Source of the DNA: Talinum fruticosum
Lineage: Eukaryota > Streptophyta > Magnoliopsida > Caryophyllales > Talinaceae
NCBI GenBank assembly: GCA_021018815.1
Contig: JAITYX010000021.1
Location: forward strand, 2,881,001-2,945,000
Direction of reading: 5' to 3'
DNA: 64,000 bases
Of this stretch, positions 11,501 to 23,837 are shown piece after piece. The position numbers and the translations under genes are program-made. The first letter of the stretch is position 1; the number at the start of each line of letters is the position of its first letter. A model generated the notes under the pieces. It saw nothing but the letters and a program-made list of their open reading frames with translations. It was not told the origin of the DNA and made no database searches.

Positions 11501-14500
11501 TGTCTATGTGCTGGAGTTAGCTTCTGTACTGTAAACATATTCTGTTATATGTGCATGTATTTATATATATCTTGTTAATGGAAGATCACTAGCTACCTCC
11601 TGAGAAAGCAACTCTATGAAATAAACCTCTTGTATCTAACATTTTGGCTTTGGCAATCTCATATATTCTTAGTTTCTATGATTTGATTGCTAATGCATTT
11701 GAATTTTCAGTCAGATTTGACTGTTTAGCTTTTGATTTCAAATAGTTCAAATAATTGAAATTCTTCCAACACCTAACCTGGAGGCAGTCACTGGGTTCCT
11801 TGAATAGAGAAATGGCTAAGGACTAATCCAAAAATGTTCTTGTTGGCAACACTTGGGATCTTACTGCCTTTGTTTACGATCTCAACATTGTTAATTTTGT
11901 GATCCTTTACCCATCAAACATGAACATCCTTTCACAACGGTCCATTAGTAGATCAGTTTGATTTTAGCCTATGCTTCTTGTGCAGATAAGTGAACTCCTT
12001 CCCCTTCAAAAGAAGTTTTCAGAAATGAACAACCAGTTGAAACTGAAGGAATATGAGCTTGAGTTATTCCAAGGCCGTGCTCAACAAAACGAGCATCACA
12101 AGGTAGTTATCGGTGATGCTTTCTCTTACACATTTGGGATCCTGAGATATTTGTCATCTTTTAGTTGCATGCATGGGTGATTATGGCCGGTGCAGTAATG
12201 TTTATGGTATATATTGCAGCTTGGAGAATTGTTAAAGAAGATTGAGCAGGATCTTGCAGATGCAAAGTCTACTTTGGAAGAGAAGCAATTAGCACATAAA
12301 AACTGTATTAAGAAGGTGTCCTCTCTTGAGAAATCAATTACAGATCACAACAGAAGTAGGGATACCAGGCTCAAGGATTTGGAGAAAAAGATCAAGGGAT
12401 TAAAGTCTCAAATGCAGTCAGCATCAAAGGAGCTGAAGGTGTGTTATTTGATTAATGTGTTTGCCCAAGATAATTTCTAATTGTCAGGCATGCAGCATTA
12501 ATGCTCGTTTAATTAGATGCACCTCTCCTGGAGAGTTTAACATGTCCGTAATAAATATCATGCCTCTGCTTGTAAGTTTTCACTTTTCAGTATGCTCACA
12601 ATTTTGGTTGATTCATATTGAGTTCTTTTTAGGGGTTGATTCATTATAGAGTTCTTTTTAGTGGTTCTGGAGGCTCGAAGTTTGATTTAAGAATTGTTTC
12701 TGCTGTGATCGGCTGCTCAAAGCCGTATCCTTCCCAAATAAGGCTTCTTGAGCTTTCAAGTTATCTTTAGTAAATCTGTTGCACTCATGGTCTATCAGTT
12801 GAAATCCTGCAATAGAAAAAAATTACTTTGTTTAGTATGTTATTTAGTAATCTTCTATTTTTTCTGGTGAATAGTATGTAGCATCTGATCTATTAATGTT
12901 GTATGGTTTACATTTCAACTTGTTGAAGCAACTGCGTCATGCATCATGCTGAGAATTATGTGTAATTGATAGTCACTATTACCTAGTTTTACTTTGAGTC
13001 ATAGCTGTAAAATGATCTCACTGGGCATCCAATTTTTTAGGGACATGAAAATCAAAGAGAAAAGCTTATAATGGAAATGGAGGCTGTTGTTCAAGAACGT
13101 GCCTCCTTAGAGAGCCAACTTGATTCACTGCTAACTCAAATTGAAAATTTGGTCTCTGAAGTTGAGGAACAGAAAAACAAGGTAACTCCATTATTCTATT
13201 TAACATCACTGTATTGTATAGATTTTGCTGTTAGTTATGCACCTTCCCAATCATGTACTGCAGGTGACTTCCATAAAGGAAAGTCATGATCAAACTCAAT
13301 CAGATCTTGATTCCGCTCGTTCAAAGATGAAGGAATGTGATGCAGAAATTAGTCGTATTTTAAAGGAGCAGCAAAAACTCCAGAACAAAATAAGTGAAGC
13401 GAACATTGAAAGGAAAAGGATGGAAAATGAGGTAATTTGTAGTTCTTCAGCTTTCAGAATGGTAGACTAAAACAAAATGTCTCTTTGCTTCTTTCATTTT
13501 GAAATAGTTGGCAATCAACACCTTCTAAATCTAATGTTGAATGTAAAGGACCTATCTATGAGTCTATATTTCTATTGCATTCATAAGGCTACATACATCT
13601 GATTTTGGGGTAATGGTTTGGCTTGATTTGCTTTATCTTTTATGTTCATGTATAGCTCTTTGGTTGGTGTTTGACTGATCTGCTTGCCTTATGTGGCCCG
13701 CTACCTTTTCTAAATTGAAAGTGTGAGTTTTTCATGCTGAAGATGTGGTTGATAATTACTATTCAGTGCAGTGTATACACGTTGAGCCTAATCTTTGAGT
13801 GTCTTAGTATATGTATTTCTTAGAATAGAGTTGTATTACGTAGTCGTGAACTGTGATGCATCAAATCCAATCATGTCATGTACCTTCTATTAATGTATTA
13901 GGTGAGAAGAATGGAGGAGGAGCAGAAGGGTTGTTCTTCTAAGGTGGACAGGTTAATTGAGAAGCACACCTGGATAGCATCTGAGAAGCAGCTCTTTGGA
14001 AGGAGTGGAAGCGATTATGATTTTGCATCTCGTGACCCTCGTAGGGCTAGGGAGGAACTTGACCGACTGCAGGCCGAACAGTCGGGGTGAGTACACAAAT
14101 CTTTATTTCTCATTTTTCTTATGTTTCTTTGCTTGTTGATGGTTTTGTCCATGCCAGACATTGGGTTTTCACTTTTCTATCCATCATGACAATTCCTTCT
14201 TTCCTACCTTAGTCTAGAGAAAAGGGTGAACAAAAAGGTCATGGCAATGTTTGAGAAAGCTGAAGATGAGTACAATGATTTGATATCGAAGAAGAATATT
14301 ATTGAGGTAGGATTCATTGATCGATTGTGACATCATGTGGTTTGTCTAATAATGCACTACGGTCACATTGCTTTTCTTTTTGCACAGAATGATAAAGCAA
14401 AGATCAAGAAGGTTATTGAAGAGCTTGATGAGAAGAAAAAGGAGACCCTGAAAGTCACATGGGTGAAAGTGAACAAGTGAGTCCTCCCCCCCAAAAAAAA

Positions 14501-16066
14501 AAAGGTTCCGAGTCTCAGAAAAGTCATTGTCAGTCTGGTTTTTACCAAAGCTTTGGCATGGAGACTCTGTCGGTGCTAATTAAATTTCTGATTGCATTGC
14601 CAGCGACTTTGGATCCATCTTTTCCACACTATTGCCAGGAACAACAGCAAAGTTGGACCCTCCGGAAGGTTGCAGCTTTTTAGATGGCCTTGAGGTTCGT
14701 GTTGCCTTTGGGGGAGTTTGGAAACAATCATTATCAGAACTGAGTGGAGGACAAAGATCTCTTCTAGCATTGTCTTTAATATTGGCATTACTTTTGTTCA
14801 AACCTGCTCCACTGTACATTCTTGATGAGGTAAAAAACCAAACTAAATCAGTGATTGATATACATGTCATCTTGCTTGTGTTTATGAGCTGTTAGCTATG
14901 TATTGTATGGTAGTTTGTGTGATTTGAAGCTAATGTGCATTGAGAAATTATCAATTCTGAAGTATTACGAGCCTTTTTTTCCGTCAGAAACCTTGCCTTT
15001 TGTTTTTCAATATGTTCACTATCATGGTACACTTGACCCAAATGCGTGCTCAAATGTAGCTATTTTGGCAAACTAGGGATTGCTGTTTAGTTACACGATG
15101 TCAACAGCATGACATGCCTACCACAATGGCAGGTTGAGGATTGATGTGAATACCCATTGCAGATGTCAAACAGTATTTATTTTTGTTGCAGGATTTATTC
15201 TAAATCCTGATTAGTTTGATTTGTATAGAAGCATTACATAAGAATTTATGGTGACGGATTTTTGCCCTTTCAAATCTCTAATAATTATGTTGGTTATTGG
15301 ATATGCTTTTTCACTGTGTAGTCCTTCTATGGTTGATTTTCTGGAGTCGTGCTATCCTATATTAGGTGCTCTTCTGACTGAATTTGGTTGTGAACTACGG
15401 TGAATTTGTTTCCCTTGGTTTTTGATAGGTTGATGCTGCTCTTGATTTGAGCCACACGCAAAATATTGGAAGGATGATCAAAACACACTTCCCCCACTCT
15501 CAGGTTCAATACTCTTTTATATCAGCTCTGCACTTATTCTTCGTCTTCACCTGAATTTGCTGTACATATTTCTGAGAAGTATGCTTTTACACTCTTTTTA
15601 CCTGAATAGGAGCGTTCTTCTGTTTGCTTAATTCAGTTGCCCTTTTTACCTTTTTTCTTCTGGACCATATAAAATATACTGATACTGTCAAAGTCTTCAA
15701 AAAATAAATAAATTGGCATGTTCAATTGAAAAAAGTCATGAACTGAAAAATATCATCTCTAACATGCCCTTACAGCAAGGTTGCTTAACTGACTCATTTA
15801 ATGACTGGAGGCTTGTGCATTTCCTTATGATGAAGCATGGATATGTTTTTCTACAATATGTTGCTGTTTCTCTCATTTTTATTATCCATATCAAGGTCTA
15901 ATTTGGCATTATTCTTAACCTGATATCTACGCTGTTTCGGGTTTATCAGTTCATTGTGGTTTCCCTTAAAGAAGGAATGTTCAACAATGCAAATGTCATA
16001 TTTCGCACTAAGTTTGTTGATGGAGTTTCCACCGTTCAGAGAACTGTCACGGCAAAGCAGAAGTGA
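5546..16066 (+). CDS. SMC2: SMC2, condensin ATPase subunit
   Basis: Structural maintenance of chromosomes 2, which pairs with SMC4 in condensin and uses ATP to compact mitotic and meiotic chromosomes. Twenty exons: 5546-5863, 6541-7221, 7305-7447, 7549-7848, 7961-8146, 8278-8442, 8548-8607, 8977-9039, 9905-10008, 10668-10764, 11986-12102, 12220-12438, 13041-13181, 13264-13431, 13902-14086, 14213-14306, 14388-14476, 14604-14829, 15429-15503, 15950-16066. The product is about 1182 residues, close to plant SMC2. Walker A GLNGSGKS is at residues 32-39, coiled coils flank a hinge at about 520-665, the ABC signature LSGGQ begins at about 1090, and Walker B YILDE is at about 1115-1119, with an intron directly after DE. 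Exon 3 has a one-base loss in the A run at 7361-7365; adding one base gives 144 nt and restores the family frame. This is probably an assembly error, so the gene is likely functional. Intron 2 ends in a weak taag acceptor. Confidence 0.95.
9394..9413 (+). repeat. Short telomere-type repeat in SMC2 intron 8
   Basis: Nearly three copies of TTTAGGG, the plant telomere unit, lie in the long intron between 9039 and 9905. This could be a telo-box (a known plant promoter or Polycomb element) or a chance or break-repair insertion. Nothing else marks it as functional. Confidence 0.5.
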
Positions 16067-17787
16067 TTCTCACCTGGTTTTTTCATGGTAACTAGTAATG
16101 TTATTGCCATTTATTATCTTCTATCTCCCTACATAACATGTGATGAAGTATATTGTATTCTAGATGGCATATGATACAACAATCGCAGATCAACAAGTTC
16201 AGTTGATACAAGTCAACTTAACAGCATAATTTCACTATCAACTTTTCAATTGGTTCTGTGATCACCCCTTAATCTAGGAAAACCAAGGGCAATGTTTATT
16301 CCACATCTAATTTCTAATTTGAGCATTGTAAATATCTTGAGTTCATGGCGTTCTGACATTGCAGACTGTGTCATCTACAACTCGGCAGGATTCATCTGTT
16401 TTGAATTCATTATTTTGTCACTTGTCCACGGAGATTGGACTTCCAAAATATGTTACAGTTTCTTAAATGCAGCATCAATTGTTTGATTATCGACAACCTA
16501 CAGCAGAGAACGTGTCAAATTCCTTTGGCTCATATATTAACATTCTGCTGTTTGTTTTTCCATCTCAGGTGACTGCCTATGATTGGGAGAAGGGATGAGC
16601 TCCGCCACTTAGAGAGGACACCTGCTGAGTTTATGTGGCTGGGTTGATATCATATTTGTATTTTATGTAAACGTCGAAGAGTTGTATCTCGCAGCTCTGT
16701 TAACTGAAGAATAGGAAATCTCTGTTCAACACATTTTCTTGTGCAAACTGCAAAACGAGTATATTAATATAACCCATTTTTCTCTACATACTTACTGACA
16801 GTGCTTCCCAATTAAAAAAACAAAAGAAAAACAGTGCTTCAGACTGAGTTGAACAAAGAGAACGGTCTCATGAAAACAACTCAACCTTTCATATAAGGAT
16901 TTAGATTATCTAAATAGCCTTTGTACTTTCAGTAAGGTTTTCTGCTTCTCATCCAACTTCAATGGACTTCAAGATTTGTGTAAGATAATTTCACAAAACT
17001 ATGTAAAACTATGCATATAAATAATGTTTTAAAATATTTTTATAGTAGTAAAATTTACATAAACTGTGTAAAACTTACTAGAATTGGAATGAGGTAGTAT
17101 GCTTTCTTGTAAATACTAAAATCTTAGAAATACAATTGAAATATATGTATATCTTCAATAAAATCAATGAAATCAATTTCTTTTTTGATAGAATCATGAT
17201 AAAATCATTATTTTATTTTCCTTTTTCAATAAAATCATTAAAATACATGCTTTCTTTTTGATAAAATCTTAGAATCTTAGACGGTTTTATTTTCTTTCAA
17301 AATTATTATTTGAGCGAGTAATTTGGTCAAAAAATCAGGGTAAAATATACACTTTTTCTACTCTTGAATATATACATCTGATATAAAAAGATAAAATAAA
17401 TTATTATATATCATAATTCGAATTATATATTTAAGGTACAATATAATTTGTATGTCGCCGGAACACACACAGCCCCCAAGGGAAAGAAAAGGCAAAAAAA
17501 TATCATGATTCATGAGTACTGCCGGGTTGGTTGACACATCCATCTGCCACTCGCTTACCCATCACCCAAAAAAAAAAAAAAAAAGAGAGAGAGAGGGAGA
17601 GGGGGCAAGTGAAATTCTTTTTCTTTGTTTACGAGAGTCTGGATTGTTCCAAAAGAGTCCATAATTGTTTGCAATTATTTTTCACTGTATTCGTCTCCCA
17701 TTCTCGCTCAGTGGCTACTGCACCGCATTAGAAAGAGAGGGAGCGAGTACGCAGAGAGACAGAGAGTGTCTGCAGTCAGCAATCAGT
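16067..17787. other. SMC2 3' region and GDC H-protein promoter
   Basis: 16067 to about 16740 is probably SMC2 3' UTR, possibly with a retained or alternative 3' intron (there is an acceptor-like tctcag at about 16564). The rest is AT-rich and ends in an A tract followed by a GA run at 17567-17603 and a purine-rich leader before the H-protein start. I see no further gene. Confidence 0.5.
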
Positions 17788-19082
17788 ATGGCTCTAAGAT
17801 TATGGGCTTCCAGGGCCGCCTCACAGCTCAGGTCCTCACTTTACACCAGAGGTTACGCAACAGGTATCCAACGGGGACAAAATAATACCCAGATCATTCA
17901 TTCATCAATATATGTATTCGTTTGATTTTTTGATGAGTAATTCATTTGATTTATACGTCTTATTTTTGGGATGATTGTGAATGATGCCATATAAACTGTA
18001 TATGAGTAGATCTCATCTGGGATTTTGTTTAAATGTTATGTTCTCGGTATCGTTTTATGTATTTGTTCTTTTATGTGTTTTTGGTTGAAGATTTAGAGAG
18101 AATGTTGAGAGTACGAAATTGGGCCTATATAGTGCACGAGAATTCGAAAAATTCTCGTGGAATTAAGAATGAAGTTTTCATTCTGTACATGTCAGATCAT
18201 GAATTAGTATTTTTCACTTTCATAAACAGGCATATACTGTAATGAGGAATTCAGAGGTTAACATTGTGGTGAATCTATAAAGTTCCGTTCCAACATATAA
18301 ATTTTAGTTTTCATTAACTTAAGCTGATGTTCCTCTTAAAAGAATTCGAGGAAAGTCTATGGGGGCAACTTCAAACTAAAGTTTGTATCTTAAAAGAGGT
18401 GACTACACAAGAGTTGAAGGATTGGAAACCAGGGCCCGGGGGGAGTATTAACTAAAGTGTATGAGGATCAAACTTACATGATCTCTTTACTCCTTCAGAG
18501 TTGTGTTTTACTTACATTCACTATTTTAATTTTGTATGTGCAAATTGGATCCTATAAATCTCGCTTTTTGGGTGTATTTGTTACTGGTTGCATTGAACTG
18601 CATATTGTGATATTGATGGGATAATTAATCCTATTGGACTTTGGGATGTTGATTTTGATTCGATGTTTTGTTCTTCTCTAATCTCATTTGCAGTAATAAA
18701 GGAGCTGAAGTACACTGACTCTCACGAGTGGGTGAAAGTTGAGGGGAGCTCAGCCACCGTAGGCATAACAGACCATGCTCAAGACCATTTGGGTGACGTA
18801 GTTTATGTTGAGTTGCCAGAAGAGGGAACCGTGGTCTCTCAAGGGAACGCTTTTGGTGCAGTAGAGAGTGTCAAAGCCACCAGTGATGTTAACTCCCCTG
18901 TTTCCGGGAAAGTCACTCATGTTAATAAGGAGCTTGAGGGTTCCCCAGGTTTGATCAATTCTAGCCCTTATGAGAAGGGTTGGATCATTAAGGTGGAGAT
19001 GACCAACTCCACAGAGCTCAAGACCTTGATGGACGCTGACCATTACACCAAATTCTGCGAGGAAGAAGACGCCAAGCATTGA
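17788..19082 (+). CDS. GDCH: Glycine cleavage system H-protein, mitochondrial
   Basis: Lipoyl carrier of the mitochondrial glycine decarboxylase complex. Its lipoyl arm shuttles the aminomethyl group between P-, T- and L-proteins during photorespiration and C1 metabolism. Two exons (17788-17863 and 18694-19082) encode 154 residues, a normal family length. Residues 1 to about 24 ([12 protein letters not shown]...) form an Arg/Ser/Ala-rich mitochondrial presequence with almost no acidic residues. The mature part begins near [13 protein letters not shown]. The lipoylation motif AVESVKA places the modified lysine at about Lys86. The gene is intact. The single intron right after the presequence and the length suggest the GDCH2-like type of plant H-protein, but I cannot assign an orthologue. 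Confidence 0.95.
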
Positions 19083-22000
19083 GCAAGACGGTTATTAATT
19101 CTGGTTCTGAGCATAGGGTGCAGTTGTCAATGGTCTTTTGATCAGCTAATTGTTTGATTAGATGGGAAAATGAAACTAACCACCTATGAGCTTTAGTAGT
19201 TTGATTTGGTATATTTAGATTCTTTTGCCCAACTGCTGGAGATGTCATATTAATTGTTTTTTTCCTCAGAATAAAGCTTTTCAATTGATGGAAGTGACTC
19301 ACAAGTTTCTTGCGCCAAAGAAGTTGATGTGATGTACTGTAACCCTTTTGACTTGCTGCTTCAATCCCTTCTTTGGTAATCATGAATTGTGGCCTGGGAA
19401 TGAGATTGAAGTCCACTTATTAGTGATGAAAAAAATTCTGTCAAACTCTAAGCAATTAACTTGAATCATGCAGAATTGCACCATAAAATTAGGCGATTTT
19501 CAGAGAAAGTATCCATTGCTCCATGGAGATGCCACATTTGCTGACTAAAAGAAGCATAGTAAAGTCTGACAGAACTAGAAATTGAGACACAGAAAGCAAA
19601 AGACTGGACAAAGACGAAATTTTGATCATCAGTTTCTGCCTCTTGTGTTTTTGTGCTTTTTCTTGCATTAATCTGCTCTATGTTGTCTTCTTCCTGGTAA
19701 AAAGCTTTTGGAGTTGAGAGGGAGGGTAATGGTAGTAGGGTAAAGATCAAATTGAATGGGGGCATAGCCCCACTAAAGGACCTTTCTTCGAGTAAGATGG
19801 CTGAAGGGTCCCATAACTTCGATCGTCAGGTCAGGTATGATGTTTTCCTGAAAGAGGTGTCGTTAAATCTGCACATTTATTGGGATCTTCTATCTCTTAC
19901 GACGATTTTGATCGATACTAGCTTATTTTTTGGGGCTTAAATGTGATCTTCATGACTGAACATTTTTGGTGGAAATGGTACGCTAAAATTTTGCCAGCAA
20001 AATCTTTGCTTGCTCATCGTCATATTGTAATAGCCAGTGATCGTCCCCTTCGCAACAATGAGATTGAAAGTCCTTGAGATGTTTGGATATCAGGGACTTA
20101 TTATGGCCGGGTTTGGATGCCAAGATACCTGGGATCAAAGCAGAGGTTGCCACGCCATGCGAGCTGATTGAGACCTGGGCTAAAGAGTTGGATATGCTTA
20201 GCCTCACATTGGAATGTGTAAAGAAAGCAGTTTGGGAGAAAAGTTTATGATGGTTACTCCCTGGACCACTATTCTTATTTATATTGTAAATTGTATAAGT
20301 ACACCCTGTTGAAAAGTTCTCAATTATAAAGAAGTACAAGTTGAAACTAAATACAATATTTACATGATAAGATAAAGAATATTTCATCTAACTGAAAATA
20401 ATATCTACAGAAAATATTGATAAACTAATTATCCTAATAGAATGTATGCATGGGGTCCAAAAATGACTAGATCTAGCAGAACGTTTTATCCGCTCCTAGG
20501 TGTATTTCGTTCCTCGCCATATGTTAATAGATGATTGAACTAGCTCGAAAAATATAGAGATTTTATGAATCTAATATTTCTTTCTCTCTCCTACGCGTAT
20601 ATACTCCGGGAAGCATTTAAAAATTTACATGCTAAAAACACGCACTTGGCAGTGGTTCTTGCATGAGCAAAAAGGATGGTAGGGTCAAGCTTGGAGAGAA
20701 AGGGACGAAGATACCCAAGGATAATGGAAACCGCGGACCCAAAGTATGAATAAGCTCAATGTAGATGCGTCAGTGAGACAAGATGGCTAAAATCGAATTA
20801 TCCATATCTTATGAGTATCTTGCATGATTGAGAACTAGACTTAATTAATACAATGGACTATGTCTATACAAATGAAAAGACAATCCCAAGTCAAATTGAT
20901 TTGACTAAAATCGAATTGACACAAAACATTTGTTTCTCAACATAATTATTGAATTTAAATTAACTAGCTAATTTGATAAGTTAAATCTAAATCGAATCAT
21001 TTTGTTTTTAAAAAATAAAAATCTAAATCGAATCATGATCGATTTGATGGAGTTTTTAATATGTTAAATCAAATCAAGTTGTACCAATAAAATTACTATA
21101 AATCCTTATCAATCTAATTTCTCTAACAAGCCGATGTTATTTGGCATGGGGTACTTGTTCACACCTTCAATATTTGAAGACGAAAAATTGAGTTGATAGC
21201 GCACTTGACATCAAAAAAATTTTGAAGGCGTCTCTTGGTCCTAAACGCATAGATACAAGTCACATGAAAAACAATTCCCTCCTTGTTGTGTGCCTGGGGA
21301 GAATACAAGTGTAAACAGGCCCTAACTTGATCCCTTCCCCTCCCCCGTCCATGATTAGTTTTTTGCTTGACTATCCTAGAGAGAGAGAGAGAGAGAGGGA
21401 AAGAATTGCATTACAAGTTTTCAATGTTAATGGAATGTTACTAATAATAGTATCTAAAGTCATTTTCAAAAAAAGAAAAAAAGTGAACAAAAATCTGAAA
21501 CATGAGATAGAATGGCAATTCACGTGATTCATGTTATTTTCGCTTCGGTATGTGGAAATATTTTTGATGTCGGGAAGAACCGTTGGACAATATACACCTG
21601 CACCGTTGTGGCCCACCAAATGGCCCAAACAATCTCTAGATTTGTCCCCTCGAAATTTCATTGGGCCCATGACCTAACTGGATCGGGCTCCTCCAATTAT
21701 ATGCCACCATGCCCACCTACCAAAATTCACTTTCTCACAAACAACAGAAAAAAAAAAAAAACAATGCATAATTGACAGCATTCCCTTTCCAAAATTTGGA
21801 GATGTTTCTATAACCCAAAAAAAAAAAAAAAAAAAAGAAGAAGTGTGTATCATATTTTTAAGAAAGATGATTGAATGCTGATTTTTTTGGTAAACGAGCC
21901 ACCTGTTGGGCCCTATCTCGGGGAAGATCCAATAGAACTAACATGGTAAAGGATAGGAGAATGTCAAGCCGATTAGCCTCCACCTCACTCAAATGCGAAC

Positions 22001-23225
22001 TCGGGTGGAGTGGGTGGAGGATAGAACCAATGGCCATCACGCCACTGCCTCCTCGACAATTGAATTGCTAATTAAGTAGCTCACTATGGTCATATTTTTC
22101 ATGAATTTTCTTGTATATTTTTTATTTGATACTTAAGAAGTATAGTATACTTATATAAGTAGCAATATGATATGCATTTTGCTACAGAATTTCTCACAAG
22201 TGGCTTCTTTTTTTCAAAAGTTATAGAATCATATATTAAATAGAAAAAAAAATGGTATAATTGAAGAGTGCAATTGTGTTACAAATTATAATTGGTGTAA
22301 TATCATATTTTTACATATTATTTTTTATAATTATAAAATCATACATATGATACGTCGTTATGGATAAAATTGAACCAATTAAGATATCATTTTAATTTTG
22401 TTGATGTAACCAAATGAAATTAAAATTTTATAGTTGATAATAAAAATTTTATAATTTTAAACCATATAACATACAAATTAAATTAAAATAAGAATTATAA
22501 GACGTGTCATGCTATAAGTTTTTTTTTTTTTTTTTTGTGGAAAGGATAAGTACAACAACTAATAGGTACTTCTTTTCGCAAGGGTTCTACCTAAGTTTTC
22601 CTCCATTAAAATGGAGAGAAAGGAAGAAGAGGGAATAGAAAACCAAACTAAAGAAGAAGAAGTACAAAGACCAAACTTAACCACCTATTTTGCAACTCGA
22701 TTCCCTTCTTTATATATGTGATGAATAAATACTTGATTGCATATATGAAGAAAACAACGAATGTCTTGAATAAGTGTCATATTATAAGTTGTCACTCATG
22801 TAAGTATCTCTCTTTTTACAAAAGTTAAATAATTTTGAAAATATAATCCCGTGATTATCAACCCCAAACTTGAGATAAACGGTGGAGCCGAATTGTGGTA
22901 GTGGAGTCTTGAGACCTCACCAAAATTACTGTTATTTTTTAATGAAAAAATATTATTGTTTTTCACTTATATTCTTAAAATAAATTCGTATACAACGGTA
23001 CTATTATCATAGGAAATTTAGAACAACAAACAAACTGTTATAAAATGATTTCATAAAAAAATTCTAATCCGTTACTATGAGTTGAGATTTTAATGGAGAT
23101 ATATGAAATTTTTAAAATAGTGAATATATCTTTTTTAAAGCCCGACTTATCATTTGATAGACCGCTACAATTTCAGAGGGTCCTTAAATAAGGGTCAAAT
23201 AACATGAACTATTTTACTTAATTAA
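19083..23225. other. Gene-poor gap with repeat debris
   Basis: 19083 to about 19400 is probably H-protein 3' UTR. At 20067-20249 a plus-strand frame has no stop and a non-repetitive, coding-like peptide (… ELIETWAKELDMLSLTLE), but I do not recognise it and it has no start or splice context, so it may be a decayed gene fragment. A GA run lies at 21380-21400 and A tracts at 21750-21840. The LINE end at 22.5-22.8 kb is listed separately. The remainder is AT-rich with nothing I can name. Confidence 0.5.
22504..22790 (-). mobile_element. 5'-truncated LINE 3' end with target-site duplication
   Basis: A short insertion at 22521-22773, flanked by 17-base imperfect direct repeats: gtgtcatgctataagtt at 22504-22520 and gtgtcatattataagtt at 22774-22790 (two mismatches). 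It begins on the plus strand with a T tract, so the element lies on the minus strand with a poly(A) tail. The minus strand reads as the C-terminal end of a LINE RNase H domain (D-I-R ... H-I-Y-K-E-G-N-R-V-A-K), then a stop. Poly(A), a variable-length duplication and 5' truncation are the hallmarks of target-primed reverse transcription. The copy is too short to be active. Confidence 0.75.
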
Positions 23226-23757
23226 GGGTATGTTTGTTTTGACATTTATACCAAAATTTATAATAGTTAATAATTTATATCAGCTTATAAATGCTATAAT
23301 AACAATAACTGTAATCACAATCTCATATTAATCAAATAATAATAATAATAATGTTATTTGTCATTGTTGTCATAATTATTGTTATTACTGCGGTAATTGT
23401 ATAGTGGTATGATAAAATATATAAATATTTTTTAATTTTTTGACATAGATATTATTGAGAATTGACTTTTTCGAAAAAAACATTCATATAAAAATAAAAT
23501 ACGATTACTAACAAAATATATGAATTTTTCACTGAATAAAAATTATATCAATTAGAAAAAAATATTTTTAAATCATTCATTATTAACCAAATATTCGTTA
23601 TTATAAAATATACAATAAATACTATTAGTAATAATATATTTAAAATATTACAACAGTTTTTAACAATTCATAATAGTTATAATAACTTATAACAAATATA
23701 ACAATTAATTATAACAATTCATAATATTATAACATCCAAAACGAATACTAAAGCACC
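23226..23757. mobile_element. MITE-like AT-rich element upstream of the prenyltransferase
   Basis: A block of repeated ataatagttat/ataacaatt words. The left end, ggtatgtttgttttgaca, and the reverse complement of the right end, gtattcgttttggatg, are imperfect terminal inverted repeats, and a TAA triplet flanks each end. This would fit a PIF/Harbinger-type nonautonomous element, but the ends are too degenerate to be sure. It ends about 80 bases before the next gene's start codon and could supply promoter sequence. Confidence 0.35.
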
Positions 23758-23837
23758 CCTACCTGCTATATATACACATATATGGGTGCACGAGGAAAGG
23801 GTCAAGGGTGCATTAGTGTTTTAACACCCCAAAGACA

